Of a DNA stretch of 64,000 nt, positions 35,057 through 45,130 are shown one piece after another (position 1 is the stretch's first letter; every line of letters starts with the position of its first letter). Under the pieces are notes generated by a model. That model made no database searches and had not been told where the DNA came from. It was given only the letters and a program-made list of their open reading frames with translations. This DNA is from Jiangella endophytica. GTDB taxonomy: Bacteria; Actinomycetota; Actinomycetes; Jiangellales; Jiangellaceae. Made by a program: the position numbers and the translations under genes. The stretch spans positions 62,001 to 126,000 of the forward strand of contig NZ_QVAI01000003.1 in the NCBI RefSeq assembly GCF_003427025.1. The letters run 5' to 3'.

Positions 35057-36087
35057 CGACGGTACCCTTCGCGGGTTGCCTTCGCAAGATAACTTGTCGC
35101 GGTCGAGGGTCTGGGCAGCCATGGAACCGGGTCGGCGACCCTGCCGGCGGCGTAGAGCATGAAGTGCAGGTGGCAGCCGGTCGAGAGGCCCGTGGATCCG
35201 GCCCGTCCGATCACCTGGCCCGCCCGGACCGACCGGCCGGCCGTCGCCGAGAACGCCGACAGGTGGCTGTAGGACGTGGTGAGCGGGGCGCCGCGGATCC
35301 GGCCGTGGTCGATGCTGAGCTGGAGCCCGTACGCCCCGCGGTCGCCGGCGTCGGTGACGCGGCCGGCGGCGGCTGCTCGGATCGGCGCACCGCAGGCAGC
35401 CGCGAGGTCGGTGCCGTCGTGCAGCTTGTGTTCACCGGTGATCGGATGGACCCGCATGCCGTAGGGCGACGTGATCCGCGGCGTGGCGACGGGCCATGCG
35501 AGACCGCCTGACGCGGGCGGCTTCGACGGCGGTGGGGGTGGGGCGCCGGTGAGGGTCCGTGGGCCCAATGGAAGCAGGCGCACCGGTCCATCGCCGACGA
35601 GTGCGAGTGGGTCGGTGTAGCGCTCGCCCTCGCGCGCGCCCCAGTGGAGACAGGTCGCCGGCGCGCAGTGGCTCCCGGTGGACTCCAGTGTGCCGATGGG
35701 CCGGCCGGCGCCGACCTCGTCGCCGACGGAGACGGATGGAGCGACCGGCTCGTAGGTCGTGCGCAGTGATCCGTGGTCGATGACGACGACTCCGCGGCCG
35801 GCGAGCAGCGCCGCGTAGGTGACGGTGCCGGTGCCGGCGGCGCGGACCTCCGTGCCCGCGGTCGCGGCCAGGTCGACGCCGCGGTGGCCGGCTGACCAGA
35901 GTTGCTCGGGTGGATCGAACCCGTTGACGACGTCCACCGGCCCGCCGGGTGGGCCGACGGGGTAGACCCAGCCGTCGGGTGCGAGAGCCGCTCCGGCAAG
36001 GGGTGCGCTGGCGAGGGTCGAGGGAGGCGCGACCGGGGCTCCGTGGAGGAGGCCGATCAGGAGGAGGGCGGCGAGAAGAGGGCTCAT
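35053..36087 (-). CDS. Exported protein with two M23 peptidase domains
   Basis: The ~344-residue protein starts with a hydrophobic export signal (MSPLLAALLLIGLLHGAPVA). An upstream start at 36177 is also in frame. Domain one (about 45-180) has GHRGVDLAA and CLHWG but the first His of the usual H-x-H is Cys. Domain two (about 205-330) has the full LysM-type endopeptidase set SPYGMRV...HDGTDLAAACG and CHLHF. A Pro-rich linker joins them. Only the second domain looks zinc-competent. It probably cleaves peptidoglycan outside the cell. The stop overlaps the toxin-like gene. Confidence 0.85.
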   Translation of the reverse strand: MSPLLAALLLIGLLHGAPVAPPSTLASAPLAGAALAPDGWVYPVGPPGGPVDVVNGFDPPEQLWSAGHRGVDLAATAGTEVRAAGTGTVTYAALLAGRGVVVIDHGSLRTTYEPVAPSVSVGDEVGAGRPIGTLESTGSHCAPATCLHWGAREGERYTDPLALVGDGPVRLLPLGPRTLTGAPPPPPSKPPASGGLAWPVATPRITSPYGMRVHPITGEHKLHDGTDLAAACGAPIRAAAAGRVTDAGDRGAYGLQLSIDHGRIRGAPLTTSYSHLSAFSATAGRSVRAGQVIGRAGSTGLSTGCHLHFMLYAAGRVADPVPWLPRPSTATSYLAKATREGYRR

Positions 36088-36357
36088 GTCTGCGAGCCAA
36101 CGCGCCGGATCGAGGCGGGTCAGCGGGGCGGAGCCGATTTGGGGACAAGCCGGCGAAGTGCCCGGGCCTGTGGACAAGCCAGCGAAACCGACACGCCGGG
36201 CGATCCGCTCACAGGTGCATCACGAAGTCGCAACGAAGGAGGGGCCGCGCGGGGCTCGACTGGACGACCCCACCCCCCGGGCCGGAAGGGTCGAGGGTGA
36301 GACGGGTGTGACGAAGAGCGACGTGAATGATGCGAGCAGACGGGTATGGGTGCTGAT

Positions 36358-37935
36358 ATGAATCGTGGAAAGGTCCGTGGTCATGCGGTCGCTCTCGCGG
36401 CGATCGCGCTGGTCAGCGCGGGATGTGGTGGCGGGGACGACGTCGATCTGGACGATCCGCAGGGCTCCGGCGGCGGCCAGGGCGGTGACGATCAAGGCGA
36501 CGGCCAAAGCGGCGACGGGGGCACCCTCGTCGCCGCGATCTCGGCGCAGCCGGACCAGTTCGACCCGCACAAGACTCAGGCCTACGCCAGCTTCCAGGTG
36601 CTCGAGAACGTCTACGACACCCTCGTCGTCCCGGACGCGGAGGGGGAGTTCCAGCCCAGCCTCGCGACCGAGTGGACCACCAGCGACGACGGCCTCACCT
36701 GGACGTTCACCCTCCGCGAGGGCGTCACGTTCCACGACGGCAGCGCGTTCGACTCCGCCGACGTCGTCTACTCGTACAACCGCATCATCGACGAGCAGCT
36801 GGCGAACGCCTACCGGTTCGCCAGCGTGGCGAGCGTCGAGGCGACCGATCCGCAGACGGTGACGATCACGCTCACCGAACCCACGCCCGCGCTGCTGGAC
36901 AACATCGGCGGCTTCAAGGGCATGTCGATCATCCCCGAGGGCGCCGCCGAAGCCACCGACCTGGCGACCACGGCCGTCGGCACCGGCCCGTTCACCCTCG
37001 AGGACGCCGGCGCCAACGGCGTCACGCTGGCCCGCTACGACGACTACTGGGGCGACCCGGCCCTCGTCGACGGCGTCGAGTTCCAGTACGTCAGCGAACC
37101 GGCCGCGGCGCTGACGGCGCTGCGCTCCGGCGACGTGCACTGGACGGACAACGTCCCGCCGCAGGACATCGAGGGCCTGCGGGACGACGAGCAGGTCGAG
37201 CTGGGCGTCACCCCGAGCGTCGACTACTGGTACCTCGCGATGAACCAGACGAAGCCGCCGTTCGACAACCGCGACTTCCGCCGCGGCGTCGCGTTCGGCA
37301 TCGACCGCGACGAGGTGACGGAGGCGGCCCGCTTCGGCGCGGCGACGACGAACCAGACGGCGATCCCGGAGCAGAGCCGCTGGTTCCACGAGTACGCCCC
37401 GTTCGAGCACGACCCCGATCAGGCCACCCAGCTCATCGAACAGACGGCGGCCCAGAGCCCCCAGCCCATGGCCCTCATGGTCACCGACGAGTACCCGGAG
37501 ACCGTCCAGGCGGCGCAGGTCATCCAGGCGCAGCTGGCCGAGGTCGGCGTCGAGATCGGCATCGAGCAGGAGGCGTTCGCCACCTGGCTGGACCGCCAGG
37601 CCGCCGGCGACTACGACGCGTTCCTGCTCGGCTGGCTGGGCAACCTGGACCCGTTCGGCTTCTATCACGCGCAGCACGTCTGCGAGGGCACGTCGAACTT
37701 CCAGGGTTACTGCAACCCCGAGGTCGACTCGCTGCTGCAGAGCGCGGCGGGCGAGACCGACCAGGACGCCCGCAAGGCGCTGTACGACCAGGCGGCGGAG
37801 CTGATCGTCGACGACGTCAGCTACCTGTACCTGTACAACCCCGACGTCGTGCAGGCGTGGGCGCCGGGCATCGAGGGCTACGAGATCCGCGCGGACAAGG
37901 CGATCAACTTCGAGACCGTGAGGCTGCCGGAGTGA
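36358..37935 (+). CDS. Oligopeptide/dipeptide ABC transporter substrate-binding lipoprotein
   Basis: The 525-residue protein has an N-terminal lipobox (LVSAGCGG) and a family-5 solute-binding body (TLVAAISAQPDQFDPHKTQAYASFQVLENVYDTL...). The ATG at 36358 follows the pattern of lipoproteins (MNRGKVRG); an ATG at 36346 is also in frame. It captures peptides or related solutes for the permease. It is the first gene of a five-gene cassette with four-base overlaps throughout. Two DnaA-box-like nonamers (e.g. TGTGGACAA, 36169-36177) lie upstream. Confidence 0.92.
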   Translation: MNRGKVRGHAVALAAIALVSAGCGGGDDVDLDDPQGSGGGQGGDDQGDGQSGDGGTLVAAISAQPDQFDPHKTQAYASFQVLENVYDTLVVPDAEGEFQPSLATEWTTSDDGLTWTFTLREGVTFHDGSAFDSADVVYSYNRIIDEQLANAYRFASVASVEATDPQTVTITLTEPTPALLDNIGGFKGMSIIPEGAAEATDLATTAVGTGPFTLEDAGANGVTLARYDDYWGDPALVDGVEFQYVSEPAAALTALRSGDVHWTDNVPPQDIEGLRDDEQVELGVTPSVDYWYLAMNQTKPPFDNRDFRRGVAFGIDRDEVTEAARFGAATTNQTAIPEQSRWFHEYAPFEHDPDQATQLIEQTAAQSPQPMALMVTDEYPETVQAAQVIQAQLAEVGVEIGIEQEAFATWLDRQAAGDYDAFLLGWLGNLDPFGFYHAQHVCEGTSNFQGYCNPEVDSLLQSAAGETDQDARKALYDQAAELIVDDVSYLYLYNPDVVQAWAPGIEGYEIRADKAINFETVRLPE

Positions 37936-38885
37936 CACGGTACGCGCTGCGACGGCTGGCGCAGTCGGTCGCGGTGCTGCTCGGCGTCAGCGTGCTGGTC
38001 TTCGCGATCATGCAGCTGGTGCCGGGCGACCCGATCCGCGCCGCGCTCGGCCAGCAGGCCGACCCGGAGACGTACCAGGCGCTGCGCGACCGCGCCGGCC
38101 TGGACGACCCGGTGCCGGTGCAGTTCGTCACCTGGATCGGCAACGCGGCCGTCGGCGACTTCGGGGTCAGCTTCCGCAGCGGCGAGACGGTGCTGTCGCT
38201 GATCCTGGAGCGCGTCCCCGCGACGCTGAGTCTCGCCGTCGCCGCGATCATCGTGGCGCTGCTGATCGCCATCCCGCTGGGTACCCTGTCCGCGCTCAAC
38301 CCGCGCAAGCCGGTCGACTGGTTCGCCAGCCTGTCCAGCCAGGCGGGGCTGAGTGTCCCGGACTTCTGGCTGGGCATCATGCTGATCCTGGTGTTCGCCG
38401 GGACGCTGGGCTGGCTGCCGTCGGCCGGCTACGTCCCGCTGACGGAGGACCCGGTCGAGTGGGCCCGGCACCTCATCCTCCCGGCGATCACGGCGGGCGT
38501 GTCCAGCGGTGCGATCCTCACCCGGTTCGTCCGCTCGTCGGTCCTGGAGTCGCTCGGCCAGGACCACGTGCGGACCGCCCGGGCGAAGGGCATGCGCGCC
38601 CGCGACGTGCTGACGTGGCACGTGCTGCGCAACGCGCTGGTTCCGCTGGTGACGGTGGGCGGCGTGCAGCTGGCCTACCTGCTGTCCGGCGTGGTCGTCG
38701 TCGAGTACGTGTTCGCCTGGCCGGGGCTCGGGCAGCTGGCGTTCCAGGCGGTCGAGTCGCGCGACTACCCGGTGCTGCAGGGCGCCGTACTGCTGTTCGC
38801 CGTCATCTTCCTGCTGGTCAACCTGGTGGTGGACCTCGCATACGCGCGGCTGGATCCGCGCATCACCTACAGGAGCGCACGATGA
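37932..38885 (+). CDS. ABC transporter permease (DppB/OppB type)
   Basis: The 317-residue protein begins TRYALRRLAQSVAVLLGVSVLVFAIMQLVPGDPI, the hallmark N-terminus of DppB/OppB permeases, with the EAA loop ARAKGMRARDVLTWHVLRNALVP. Six membrane segments are visible. GTG start overlapping the previous stop. Confidence 0.95.
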   Translation: MTRYALRRLAQSVAVLLGVSVLVFAIMQLVPGDPIRAALGQQADPETYQALRDRAGLDDPVPVQFVTWIGNAAVGDFGVSFRSGETVLSLILERVPATLSLAVAAIIVALLIAIPLGTLSALNPRKPVDWFASLSSQAGLSVPDFWLGIMLILVFAGTLGWLPSAGYVPLTEDPVEWARHLILPAITAGVSSGAILTRFVRSSVLESLGQDHVRTARAKGMRARDVLTWHVLRNALVPLVTVGGVQLAYLLSGVVVVEYVFAWPGLGQLAFQAVESRDYPVLQGAVLLFAVIFLLVNLVVDLAYARLDPRITYRSAR

Positions 38886-39745
38886 GGGCCGGTGAGACGC
38901 TGCGGCTGCTGTTCCGCGGCCCGACGGCGATCGTGGCGGCGGCCGTGCTGCTCGTCCTGATCGTGACGGCGTTCCTCGGTGAGCAGCTCGCCCCCCACGA
39001 CGCGACCGGCACCGACGTCTCCAACCGCCTGCAGGCGCCGAGCGCGGACCACTGGTTCGGCACGGACGAACTGGGCCGCGACGTGCTGTCGCGGGTGATC
39101 CTGGGCGCGGAGGTCTCGCTGCGCGTCGGTGCCGTCGCCGTCGGGATCTCGCTGGTCGCCGGCGTGCTGATCGGCCTGCTGGCGGGCTACTACGGCCGCT
39201 GGGTCGACGACGTGCTCATGCGGCTGTCGGACGTGCTGTTCGCATTCCCGGCGATGCTCATGGCGATCGCCGTCCTGGCGATCCTCGGCCCCGGCTCGAC
39301 CAACGCGATGATCGCGATCGGCATCGTCTACACCCCGATCTTCGCCCGCATCACGCGGGCCAGCGTGCTCAGCGTCCGCGAGGAGGTCTACGTGAAGGCG
39401 GCCCGCTCGGCCGGCGCCGGCGACCTGCGCATCATCGGCCGGCACGTGCTGCCGAACGTGACCGCGCCGATCATCGTCCAGACGTCGATCAGCCTGGCGT
39501 TCGCGATCCTCTCCGAGGCGGCGCTGAGCTTCGTCGGCCTCGGCACGCAGCCGCCGGACCCGTCGTGGGGCCGGATGCTCGCCGAGGGTCGCGGCTTCGT
39601 CGAACAGGCCTGGTGGATGGCGGTCTTCCCGGGCCTCGCGATCTTCGTGACGGTGCTCGCGTTCAACGTGCTCGGCGACGCGCTGCGCGACGTGCTCGAC
39701 CCGCGGCAACGCCAGGCGATGGCCGGAACGGGGGTGACGGCATGA
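38882..39745 (+). CDS. ABC transporter permease (DppC/OppC type)
   Basis: The 287-residue protein has the DppC signatures [22 protein letters not shown] and the EAA loop [24 protein letters not shown], with six membrane segments. ATG overlaps the previous stop. It forms the transmembrane channel with the DppB-type partner. Confidence 0.95.
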   Translation: MRAGETLRLLFRGPTAIVAAAVLLVLIVTAFLGEQLAPHDATGTDVSNRLQAPSADHWFGTDELGRDVLSRVILGAEVSLRVGAVAVGISLVAGVLIGLLAGYYGRWVDDVLMRLSDVLFAFPAMLMAIAVLAILGPGSTNAMIAIGIVYTPIFARITRASVLSVREEVYVKAARSAGAGDLRIIGRHVLPNVTAPIIVQTSISLAFAILSEAALSFVGLGTQPPDPSWGRMLAEGRGFVEQAWWMAVFPGLAIFVTVLAFNVLGDALRDVLDPRQRQAMAGTGVTA

Positions 39746-40740
39746 GTGCGCTGCTCACCGTCGACGACCTGCACGTCGCCTTCCGCACCCGCCGCCGCCC
39801 GGCCCGCGTCGTCAACGGGCTCTCGTTCGAGCTGCACCCGGGCCGCACGCTCGCCGTCGTCGGCGAGTCCGGCTCGGGCAAGAGCGTCAGCTCGCTCGCG
39901 CTGCTCGGCCTGCTGCCCGGCACCGCCGACGTCCGCGGCAGCGCGACCTTCGACGGCGCCGAGCTGATCGGCCGCTCCGAGGAGGAGCTGCGACGGATCC
40001 GCGGTGCCGGCATCGGCGTGGTCTTCCAGGACCCGATGACCTCGCTCAACCCCGTGCTGACCATCGAGCGGCAGATCGGCGAGGCGCTGCGGGCGCACGA
40101 GAAGGTGTCCGACGACGGCGTCCGTTCTCGCGCCGCGGAGCTGCTCACCGAGGTCGGCATCCCCGACGCGGCCGGCCGCCTGCGCGCATACCCGCACCAG
40201 CTGTCCGGCGGCATGCGCCAGCGGGTGATGATCGCGATCGCGCTGGCCGGCAACCCGAAGGTGCTGATCGCCGACGAGGCCACGACGGCGCTCGACGTCA
40301 CCGTCCAGGCGCAGATCCTGGAGCTGATCGAGCGGCTGCAGGACGAGCACGGCATGGGCGTCGTGTGGATCACCCACGACCTCGGCGTCGTCGCCGGCAT
40401 CGCCGACCACGTCGTCGTCATGTACGCCGGGCGGTGCGTCGAGGAGGGCGCCGTCGGCGAGCTCTTCGGCCGGCCCGCGCACCCGTACACGCGAGGTCTG
40501 CTCGGGGCGCTGCCGGTGGTCGACGACCCGCGGCCGGCGCGCGAACGCGACGAGTTGGTGACGATGCCGGGCCTGCCGCCGGATCCGGCCGCTCTGCCGC
40601 CCGGTTGTGCGTTCCACCCGCGCTGCCCGGTCCGCGCCGACGCTCGCTGCGCGACCGAGCCGCCGCAGCTGGCCCCGGTGCCGGGCAGCGCCGCCGAGCA
40701 CCGAGCGGCCACGTTCTACGCGGAGGAGGTGGCGCGATGA
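39742..40740 (+). CDS. ABC transporter ATP-binding protein (DppD/OppD type)
   Basis: The 332-residue protein has Walker [10 protein letters not shown]-loop [14 protein letters not shown], signature [12 protein letters not shown] and Walker [17 protein letters not shown]. The C-terminal oligopeptide domain ([23 protein letters not shown]) with paired cysteines is typical of OppD. ATG overlaps the permease stop. Confidence 0.95.
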   Translation: MSALLTVDDLHVAFRTRRRPARVVNGLSFELHPGRTLAVVGESGSGKSVSSLALLGLLPGTADVRGSATFDGAELIGRSEEELRRIRGAGIGVVFQDPMTSLNPVLTIERQIGEALRAHEKVSDDGVRSRAAELLTEVGIPDAAGRLRAYPHQLSGGMRQRVMIAIALAGNPKVLIADEATTALDVTVQAQILELIERLQDEHGMGVVWITHDLGVVAGIADHVVVMYAGRCVEEGAVGELFGRPAHPYTRGLLGALPVVDDPRPARERDELVTMPGLPPDPAALPPGCAFHPRCPVRADARCATEPPQLAPVPGSAAEHRAATFYAEEVAR

Positions 40741-41693
40741 GCGACGTGCTGGTGCGGGCGTCCGGGCTGCAGGTGCGGTTCGGCCCGGTGCGCGCCGTCG
40801 ACGGCGTCGATCTCGAGGTCCGCCGCGGCGAGACACTGGGGCTGGTGGGCGAGTCCGGGTGTGGCAAGTCGACGCTCGGGAACGCACTGCTGCGGCTGGT
40901 CGAGCCGACGGACGGGCTGGTGGAGTTCGACGGCCTGGATGTGACGGCGGCCGGACGGCGCGAGCTGCGGGCGCTGCGCCGGCGTACGGCGATGATCTTC
41001 CAGGACCCGTACGCGTCGCTGGATCCGCGGCGCACCGTCGCCGAGTCGATCGGCGAGCCGCTGGCCATCCACGGCCTGCACAAGGGGCGAGCGGCGCGGC
41101 GGGCCCGCGTCGGCGAGCTGATGGAGGTCGTCGGGCTGAACCCGGACCACGGCGCCCGGTACCCGCACGAGTTCTCCGGCGGGCAGCGGCAGCGGGTCGG
41201 CATCGCGCGGGCGCTGGCGGGCGAGCCAGAGTTCGTCGTGTGCGACGAGCCGATCGCCTCGCTCGACGTGTCCGTGCAGGCGCAGGTGGTGAATCTGCTG
41301 GTCCGGCTGCAGCGCGAGTTCGGGCTCACCTACCTGTTCGTCTCGCACGACCTCGCGGCCGTGCGGCAGGTGGCCGACCGTGTCGCCGTCATGTACCTGG
41401 GCCGGGTCGTCGAGCTCGGCGCCGGGACGTCGGTGTCCGGCACGCCGGCGCACCCCTACACGGAGGCGCTGGTGTCGGCCGTCCCGGTGCCGGACCCGAC
41501 CCGGGAGCGGACGCGGCAGCGGATCGTGCTGAGCGGCGACGTGCCCAGCCCGGCCGATCCGCCGTCGGGCTGCCGGTTCCGGACCCGCTGCCCGAAGGCG
41601 TTCGAGGCGTGCCCGGACCACGACCCCGTGCTGCAGCCGACCGGGCCGGAGCAGGCCGCGGCCTGCCACCTGCACGGCGTCACGGACCGGTGA
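40737..41693 (+). CDS. ABC transporter ATP-binding protein (DppF/OppF type)
   Basis: The 318-residue protein has Walker [10 protein letters not shown], signature [12 protein letters not shown] and Walker [17 protein letters not shown], with a C-terminal [19 protein letters not shown] segment. It forms the ATPase pair with the DppD-like subunit. It is the last gene of the cassette; its 3' end overlaps the convergent membrane-protein gene by 14 bases. Confidence 0.95.
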   Translation: MSDVLVRASGLQVRFGPVRAVDGVDLEVRRGETLGLVGESGCGKSTLGNALLRLVEPTDGLVEFDGLDVTAAGRRELRALRRRTAMIFQDPYASLDPRRTVAESIGEPLAIHGLHKGRAARRARVGELMEVVGLNPDHGARYPHEFSGGQRQRVGIARALAGEPEFVVCDEPIASLDVSVQAQVVNLLVRLQREFGLTYLFVSHDLAAVRQVADRVAVMYLGRVVELGAGTSVSGTPAHPYTEALVSAVPVPDPTRERTRQRIVLSGDVPSPADPPSGCRFRTRCPKAFEACPDHDPVLQPTGPEQAAACHLHGVTDR

Positions 41694-42297
41694 CGGGCTC
41701 CGGCTCGACGGAGTGAGCGGCGGCGTCGCCTCCGGTCGCGGCCGCGCGGGCCGCCGTGCGCCGCCACCACAGCAGTCCGGCGACGGCGCCGACGAGCACC
41801 AGCGCCCCGACCGCGACCAGCAGCGGCAGCGCCGACGACGTCCCGTCGCCGGCCGTGAAGTCCCATGGCTGCGTCGCGGTGTCGGCGGTGAACAGCGTCT
41901 GCGCCGACGACCCCTCCGTCGACACCACGGTCCGGTAGCTCTCGTTGATGTCCGTCAGCGCCGACACCGTCAGCTCCACCTCGGTGACCGGCCCGGCGCA
42001 CTCGTACACCAGCCGAGCGCCCTCGCCCAGCGGGTCGACGGCGTCGACCCGGCCCGCGCAGGCCGCCCCGTCCTGGCCGACCGTCAGGCGCTCGAGCAGG
42101 TAGTCGGCGACGCCGGGGGAGCGGGCCAGCAGCTCGGCCCCGGTCAGAGTGTCCGCGCCGGGCACGTCGAACGCGCCGACGTGCTCGCCCAGCGACACCC
42201 AGTCGTCCTCGGCCGCGACCCACTGCAGCGTGACCTGCTCGCCGTCGGTGCTGAGCGTGGCGACCAGGGGCGGGCCGAACGGGTGGGCGGGGAGCAC
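41680..42297 (-). CDS. Exported membrane-anchored protein, possibly N-terminally degraded
   Basis: The 205-residue protein (start GTG) begins LPAHPFGPP, residues that in related actinobacterial proteins follow a signal peptide. The frame upstream (..GSRSCAWLSG) has no clear signal or start before a stop, so the export signal appears lost or corrupted. The body has a conserved-looking Cys pair ([21 protein letters not shown]) and one C-terminal membrane anchor ([20 protein letters not shown]) with a basic tail. Function unknown. Confidence 0.6.
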   Translation of the reverse strand: MLPAHPFGPPLVATLSTDGEQVTLQWVAAEDDWVSLGEHVGAFDVPGADTLTGAELLARSPGVADYLLERLTVGQDGAACAGRVDAVDPLGEGARLVYECAGPVTEVELTVSALTDINESYRTVVSTEGSSAQTLFTADTATQPWDFTAGDGTSSALPLLVAVGALVLVGAVAGLLWWRRTAARAAATGGDAAAHSVEPEPVTGP

Positions 42298-42474
42298 GCC
42301 CGACAGCCAAGCGCACGACCGTGAACCCGCGGTGAACGCCGAGCAGTCAGCCGGGGGTCAGTTCGCCGATCCGCCGCACGATCGCTGCCGTCGACGCGCG
42401 CCATGGTGATCACGAGACGGCTCACGACGTGCCTTCTGACGACACCCACTGCTCGTGAACACGGGTTCACACAC

Positions 42475-42546
42475 CACATCATGAGGCGTTCTCCCGCTCC
42501 ACCAGGCATGCATGCCTCGTGCAGCGGGAGAACGCCTCATGATGTG
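42475..42546. repeat. Perfect 24-bp inverted repeat with palindromic loop
   Basis: Arms 42475-42498 and 42523-42546 are perfect complements; the 24-base loop contains the palindrome AGGCATGCATGCCT. A stretch of its left half (42486-42509, reverse strand) recurs at 63655-63678 with one mismatch in 24. It may terminate transcription, but the copy elsewhere points to a dispersed repeat. Confidence 0.8.
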
Positions 42547-42925
42547 AGCGATGGTTGATGATCATCGCCGGGTGCCGTCCCCTGGAGTGGTGGATTTCGC
42601 GGTCGCCGGGCGTCGCCGTGTCGACAGTGGCGTTGTGCGGATCGGGGCGATGGCGCACGTGGGTTGGTCGCGGTTGCGGCTGAGAAAACGTGCGGCAGGG
42701 GGACGGCGAACGGCACGAACCCGGCACACGAGCGCACCAGCCAACCGAGCCGCCCAGCCAACCAGCGGGTCGAGCCGACACCGCAGCCCGTCGGCGCGAT
42801 CGACCGCACCCGCGCCGACGCGAAGTCCGCCGAGGGCGGCGTCGGATCGCCGGCAGCGTGGCGACCGGCACGGTGGGCGCGGCATCGGGGGCATGAGCAA
42901 GCACCGGCGGCCCGATCCGCTGGTC

Positions 42926-42956
42926 ATTGGAGGCGGAGGGCCGCCGTCCCGTACAC
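42926..42956 (+). promoter_or_regulatory. Candidate rpsB promoter
   Basis: TTGGAG (42926-42931) and TACACT (42951-42956) are spaced 19 bases, ~210 bases before the rpsB start. The spacing is long but the -10 is good. Confidence 0.4.
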
Positions 42957-43167
42957 TGGTGAGCGGCCCAGTTTCCCTGGGTCAAATTCGCGTGCCCTGA
43001 GCACGGTCTTCGTCGTCGGTCCTGACGTCTGCGCGAGAAGAAGCGGACGGCGGGTGGCGGTAGGCCGGTGGGCACCAGGCGCGGCGGCCGACCACCGTCG
43101 CGATGAACCGGAACGAGCGTGCCGGAGTGCGAGTCATCGCGCCGGCGCGAGAGGAGGGGACGAGGCC

Positions 43168-44172
43168 ATGGCCGTCGTCACCATGCGCCAGCTGCTCGAG
43201 AGCGGCGTGCACTTCGGGCACCAGACCCGCCGCTGGAACCCGAAGATGAAGCGCTTCATCTTCACCGAGCGCAACGGCATCTACATCATCGACCTGCAGC
43301 AGTCGCTGTCCTACATCGACCGCGCCTACGAGTTCGTCAAGGAGACCGTCGCCCACGGTGGCACGGTGCTCTTCGTCGGCACGAAGAAGCAGGCCCAGGA
43401 GGCCGTGCGCGAGCAGGCCACCCGCGTCAACATGCCCTTCGTCACCGAGCGGTGGCTGGGCGGCATGCTGACGAACTTCCAGACCGTCAACAAGCGGCTG
43501 CAGCGGCTCAAGGAGCTCGAGGAGCTCGACTTCGACGACGTCGCCGGCTCCGGTCTGACGAAGAAGGAGCTTCTCATGCGCAAGCGTGAGAAGGACAAGC
43601 TCGAGCGCACCCTCGGCGGCGTGCGCAACATGGCCAAGGTGCCCAGCGCGGTGTGGATCGTCGACACCAAGAAGGAGCACCTCGCCGTCGACGAGGCGCG
43701 CAAGCTCGGCATCCCGATCGTGGCCATCCTCGACACCAACTGCGACCCCGACGAGGTCGACTACCCGATCCCGGGCAACGACGACGCCATCCGCGCGGTC
43801 AGCCTGCTGACCCGCGTCGTCGCCGACTCCGTCGCCGACGGCCTGCTGGGCCGGTCCGGGCAGCGTGGCGAGGCCCCCGAGGGCGCCGAGCTGGCCTCCG
43901 ACGAGCCGCTGGCCGAGTGGGAGAAGGAGCTGCTGCAGTCGCAGCCCGAGGCGCCCGCTGCCGCCGAGGCTCCGGCCACCGAGGTCGCTGCTGCCGAGGC
44001 CGAGGCTCCGGCCGCCGAGGCCGCGCCGGCTCCCGAGGCCGCCGAGGCCGCGCCGGCTCCTGAGACCGCGCCGGCCCCGGAGGCCGAGACGGCCCCCGAG
44101 GCCGAGACGGCCCTCGAGGCTGAGGCGCCGGCCGAGGCTCCGGCCGAGGAGCCGGCCGCTCAGCAGGCCTGA
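43168..44172 (+). CDS. rpsB: Ribosomal protein uS2 with Ala/Glu-rich tail
   Basis: Residues 1-~245 match uS2 ([31 protein letters not shown], then [17 protein letters not shown]). The last ~80 residues are [16 protein letters not shown]-type low complexity, giving 334 residues in all. A strong GAGGAGGGG site precedes the ATG. It heads the rpsB-tsf-pyrH-frr set. Confidence 0.97.
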   Translation: MAVVTMRQLLESGVHFGHQTRRWNPKMKRFIFTERNGIYIIDLQQSLSYIDRAYEFVKETVAHGGTVLFVGTKKQAQEAVREQATRVNMPFVTERWLGGMLTNFQTVNKRLQRLKELEELDFDDVAGSGLTKKELLMRKREKDKLERTLGGVRNMAKVPSAVWIVDTKKEHLAVDEARKLGIPIVAILDTNCDPDEVDYPIPGNDDAIRAVSLLTRVVADSVADGLLGRSGQRGEAPEGAELASDEPLAEWEKELLQSQPEAPAAAEAPATEVAAAEAEAPAAEAAPAPEAAEAAPAPETAPAPEAETAPEAETALEAEAPAEAPAEEPAAQQA

Positions 44173-44253
44173 CGATCATCCCCGGCCCGGGCGGACCTCC
44201 GCCCGGGCCAACCCCAGACCACGCCAGCGAACGATGAAGAGAGAAGTGTGAGG

Positions 44254-45078
44254 ATGCCGAACGTCACTGCGGCCGACGTCAAGCGGCTGCGCGATGCCAC
44301 CGGTGCGGGCATGATGGACGCGAAGAAGGCGCTGGAGGAGACCGGCGGCGACTTCGACCAGGCCATCGAGACGCTGCGCATCAAGGGTGCGGCCAAGGCC
44401 GCCAAGCGCAGCGCCGAGCGCACCACGGCCAACGGCCTGGTCGCGGCCAACGGCCCGGCCATGATCGTCCTGGCCTGCGAGACCGACTTCGTCGCGAAGA
44501 ACGAGGACTTCCAGAAGCTCGCGGCCGACATCGTCGCCGCCGCGGCCGAGGCCAAGCCGGCCGACGTCGACGCGCTGCTGGGCGCCCCGCTGGCCGACGG
44601 CCGCAAGGTCGGCGAGGCCGTCGACGCCGCCGCCGCGGTCATGGGCGAGAAGCTCGAGATCGGCGGCGTGGCCGTCGTCGAGGGCGAGTTCGCCACCTAC
44701 CTGCACAAGCGCGCCGCCGACCTGCCGCCGCAGGTGGGTTCGTTCGTCGTGTACACCTCCAACGGCTCCGAGGGCGCCCAGCAGGCCGCCCGCGACGCCG
44801 CCATGCAGGTCGTCGCGCTGAAGGCCACCTACGCCACCCGCGACGAGGTCCCCACGGACGTCGTCGAGAACGAGCGTCGCATCGCCGAGGCCACCGCCCG
44901 CGAGGAGGGCAAGCCCGAGCAGGCGCTGCCGAAGATCATCGAGGGCCGGGTCAACGGCTTCTTCAAGGAGACCGTGCTGGTCGACCAGCCGTCGGTGAAG
45001 GAGTCGAAGAAGTCGGTCGGCGCGGTGCTGGCCGACGCCGGCGTCACGGTCCAGCGGATCGTGCGCCTCGAGGCCTGA
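44254..45078 (+). CDS. tsf: Elongation factor Ts
   Basis: The 274-residue protein begins [28 protein letters not shown], the EF-Ts signature, and has the core [21 protein letters not shown]. It is the EF-Tu nucleotide-exchange factor. I chose ATG 44254 over an in-frame GTG six bases upstream because it gives the family N-terminus. Confidence 0.97.
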   Translation: MPNVTAADVKRLRDATGAGMMDAKKALEETGGDFDQAIETLRIKGAAKAAKRSAERTTANGLVAANGPAMIVLACETDFVAKNEDFQKLAADIVAAAAEAKPADVDALLGAPLADGRKVGEAVDAAAAVMGEKLEIGGVAVVEGEFATYLHKRAADLPPQVGSFVVYTSNGSEGAQQAARDAAMQVVALKATYATRDEVPTDVVENERRIAEATAREEGKPEQALPKIIEGRVNGFFKETVLVDQPSVKESKKSVGAVLADAGVTVQRIVRLEA

Positions 45079-45130
45079 CGGCCCGGCGATCCCAGGACAC
45101 GCCCATCTCGACGCACAGGAGGCCGGCACC

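Larger units (their letters stand above)
42298..43167. other. 870-base gap before rpsB
   Basis: Apart from the 72-base inverted repeat and a TGATGATCA element near 42556, no coding frame looks real. The right part holds the rpsB promoter candidate and a ~200-base leader with a small hairpin (CCCAG 42967-42971 with CTGGG 42977-42981). Confidence 0.6.

Noticed and set aside
33101-41693. Biosynthetic gene cluster (aminotransferase plus transporter)
   Set aside because: No biosynthetic core enzyme; the transporter is a standard peptide importer.
42664-43167. N-terminal extension of rpsB
   Set aside because: The upstream frame is non-conserved and lies in the promoter and leader; a strong Shine-Dalgarno marks the ATG at 43168.
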